Assembly: GCA_937919945.1 (NCBI GenBank)
Contig: CALESY010000105.1
Coordinates: 1 to 52,669, forward strand
Direction of reading: 5' to 3'
DNA: 52,669 nucleotides
DNA from: an uncultured Chitinophagaceae bacterium
Lineage (GTDB): Bacteria; Bacteroidota; Bacteroidia; Chitinophagales; Chitinophagaceae
The notes under the pieces were generated by a model that did no database searches, was not told the DNA's origin, and saw nothing but the letters and a program-made list of their open reading frames with translations. The first letter of the stretch is position 1, and the number at the start of each line of letters is the position of its first letter. Below, in pieces: positions 52,630 through 52,669 of this stretch. Both the position numbers and the translations under genes were made by a program.

Positions 52630-52669
52630 AGAAACATCAGCTTGCTCTCAATATTCTATTGACAGTTGA

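Noticed and set aside
1..52669. tRNA, rRNA or riboswitch genes
   Set aside because: No cloverleaf-like or rRNA-like segment was recognised in the intergenic regions by eye. A covariance-model scan would settle this.

Overview
The window looks like a chromosomal segment from a Bacteroidota bacterium, most likely of the Chitinophagales/Chitinophagaceae type. The evidence is two kinds of type IX secretion sorting domain (types A and B), DUF4249 and DUF5723 envelope proteins, a GldM-like protein, many short SpII lipoproteins with N-terminal CK/CKK, weak Shine-Dalgarno sites, and TAnnTTTG-type -7 promoter boxes. No rRNA, tRNA, CRISPR array, transposase or integrase is visible.

Layout. 1-874: the end of a DUF4062 protein (start outside the window). 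871-7944: CrtI/retinol-saturase-like oxidoreductase, GlmM, an M16 protease and RecA. 7945-10287: a solitary GldM-like gene bracketed by unusual palindromic short-word arrays, including a 138-bp inverted repeat at 136/138 identity. 10288-12834: a CAP-domain protein, then a compact minus-strand operon (membrane protein, P-loop NTPase, MobA). 12878-18561: redox/envelope genes: two lipoproteins with atypical CX4CH haem motifs, a T9SS cargo protein, a PadR regulator with a membrane partner, and a convergent diheme peroxidase/MbnP pair. 18640-25962: amino-acid permease, P5C dehydrogenase, small lipoprotein, MATE pump, divergent DapB, Pth. 26131-33789: a PKD-repeat T9SS type B protein, TrxB, a DUF4249 lipoprotein, a YafK-like L,D-transpeptidase, and the tyrosine-degradation pair HppD-HmgA. 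33896-40469: DUF445, RfbA-RfbB, AccC-AccB-EF-P, HutI. 40596-46021: a C45 Ntn-hydrolase, a GT2/DUF2062 glycosyltransferase, AspS and a lipoprotein. 46067-50873: DUF5723 protein, SucC, DUF72, DUF2007 and a small membrane protein. 50874-52669: a KAP-type P-loop NTPase broken by a frameshift at a homopolymer and also bracketed by palindromic word arrays.

Most genes are housekeeping or envelope genes. The main novelty candidate is the array-gene-array architecture seen twice, around the GldM-like gene and around the KAP NTPase. Each array block has about three copies of a hexamer of the form NNYYCA at 8-10 bp spacing, then about three copies of its reverse complement. Different blocks use different hexamers (GTCCCA, GTTCCA, GTTTCA, TTTTCA, CATTCA), but the two arms of a block always match. 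That pattern looks like covariation and suggests selection for hairpins or for a sequence-specific reader. In both cases the downstream array starts within about 12 bp of the stop codon. I saw no such array next to the other roughly 40 genes.
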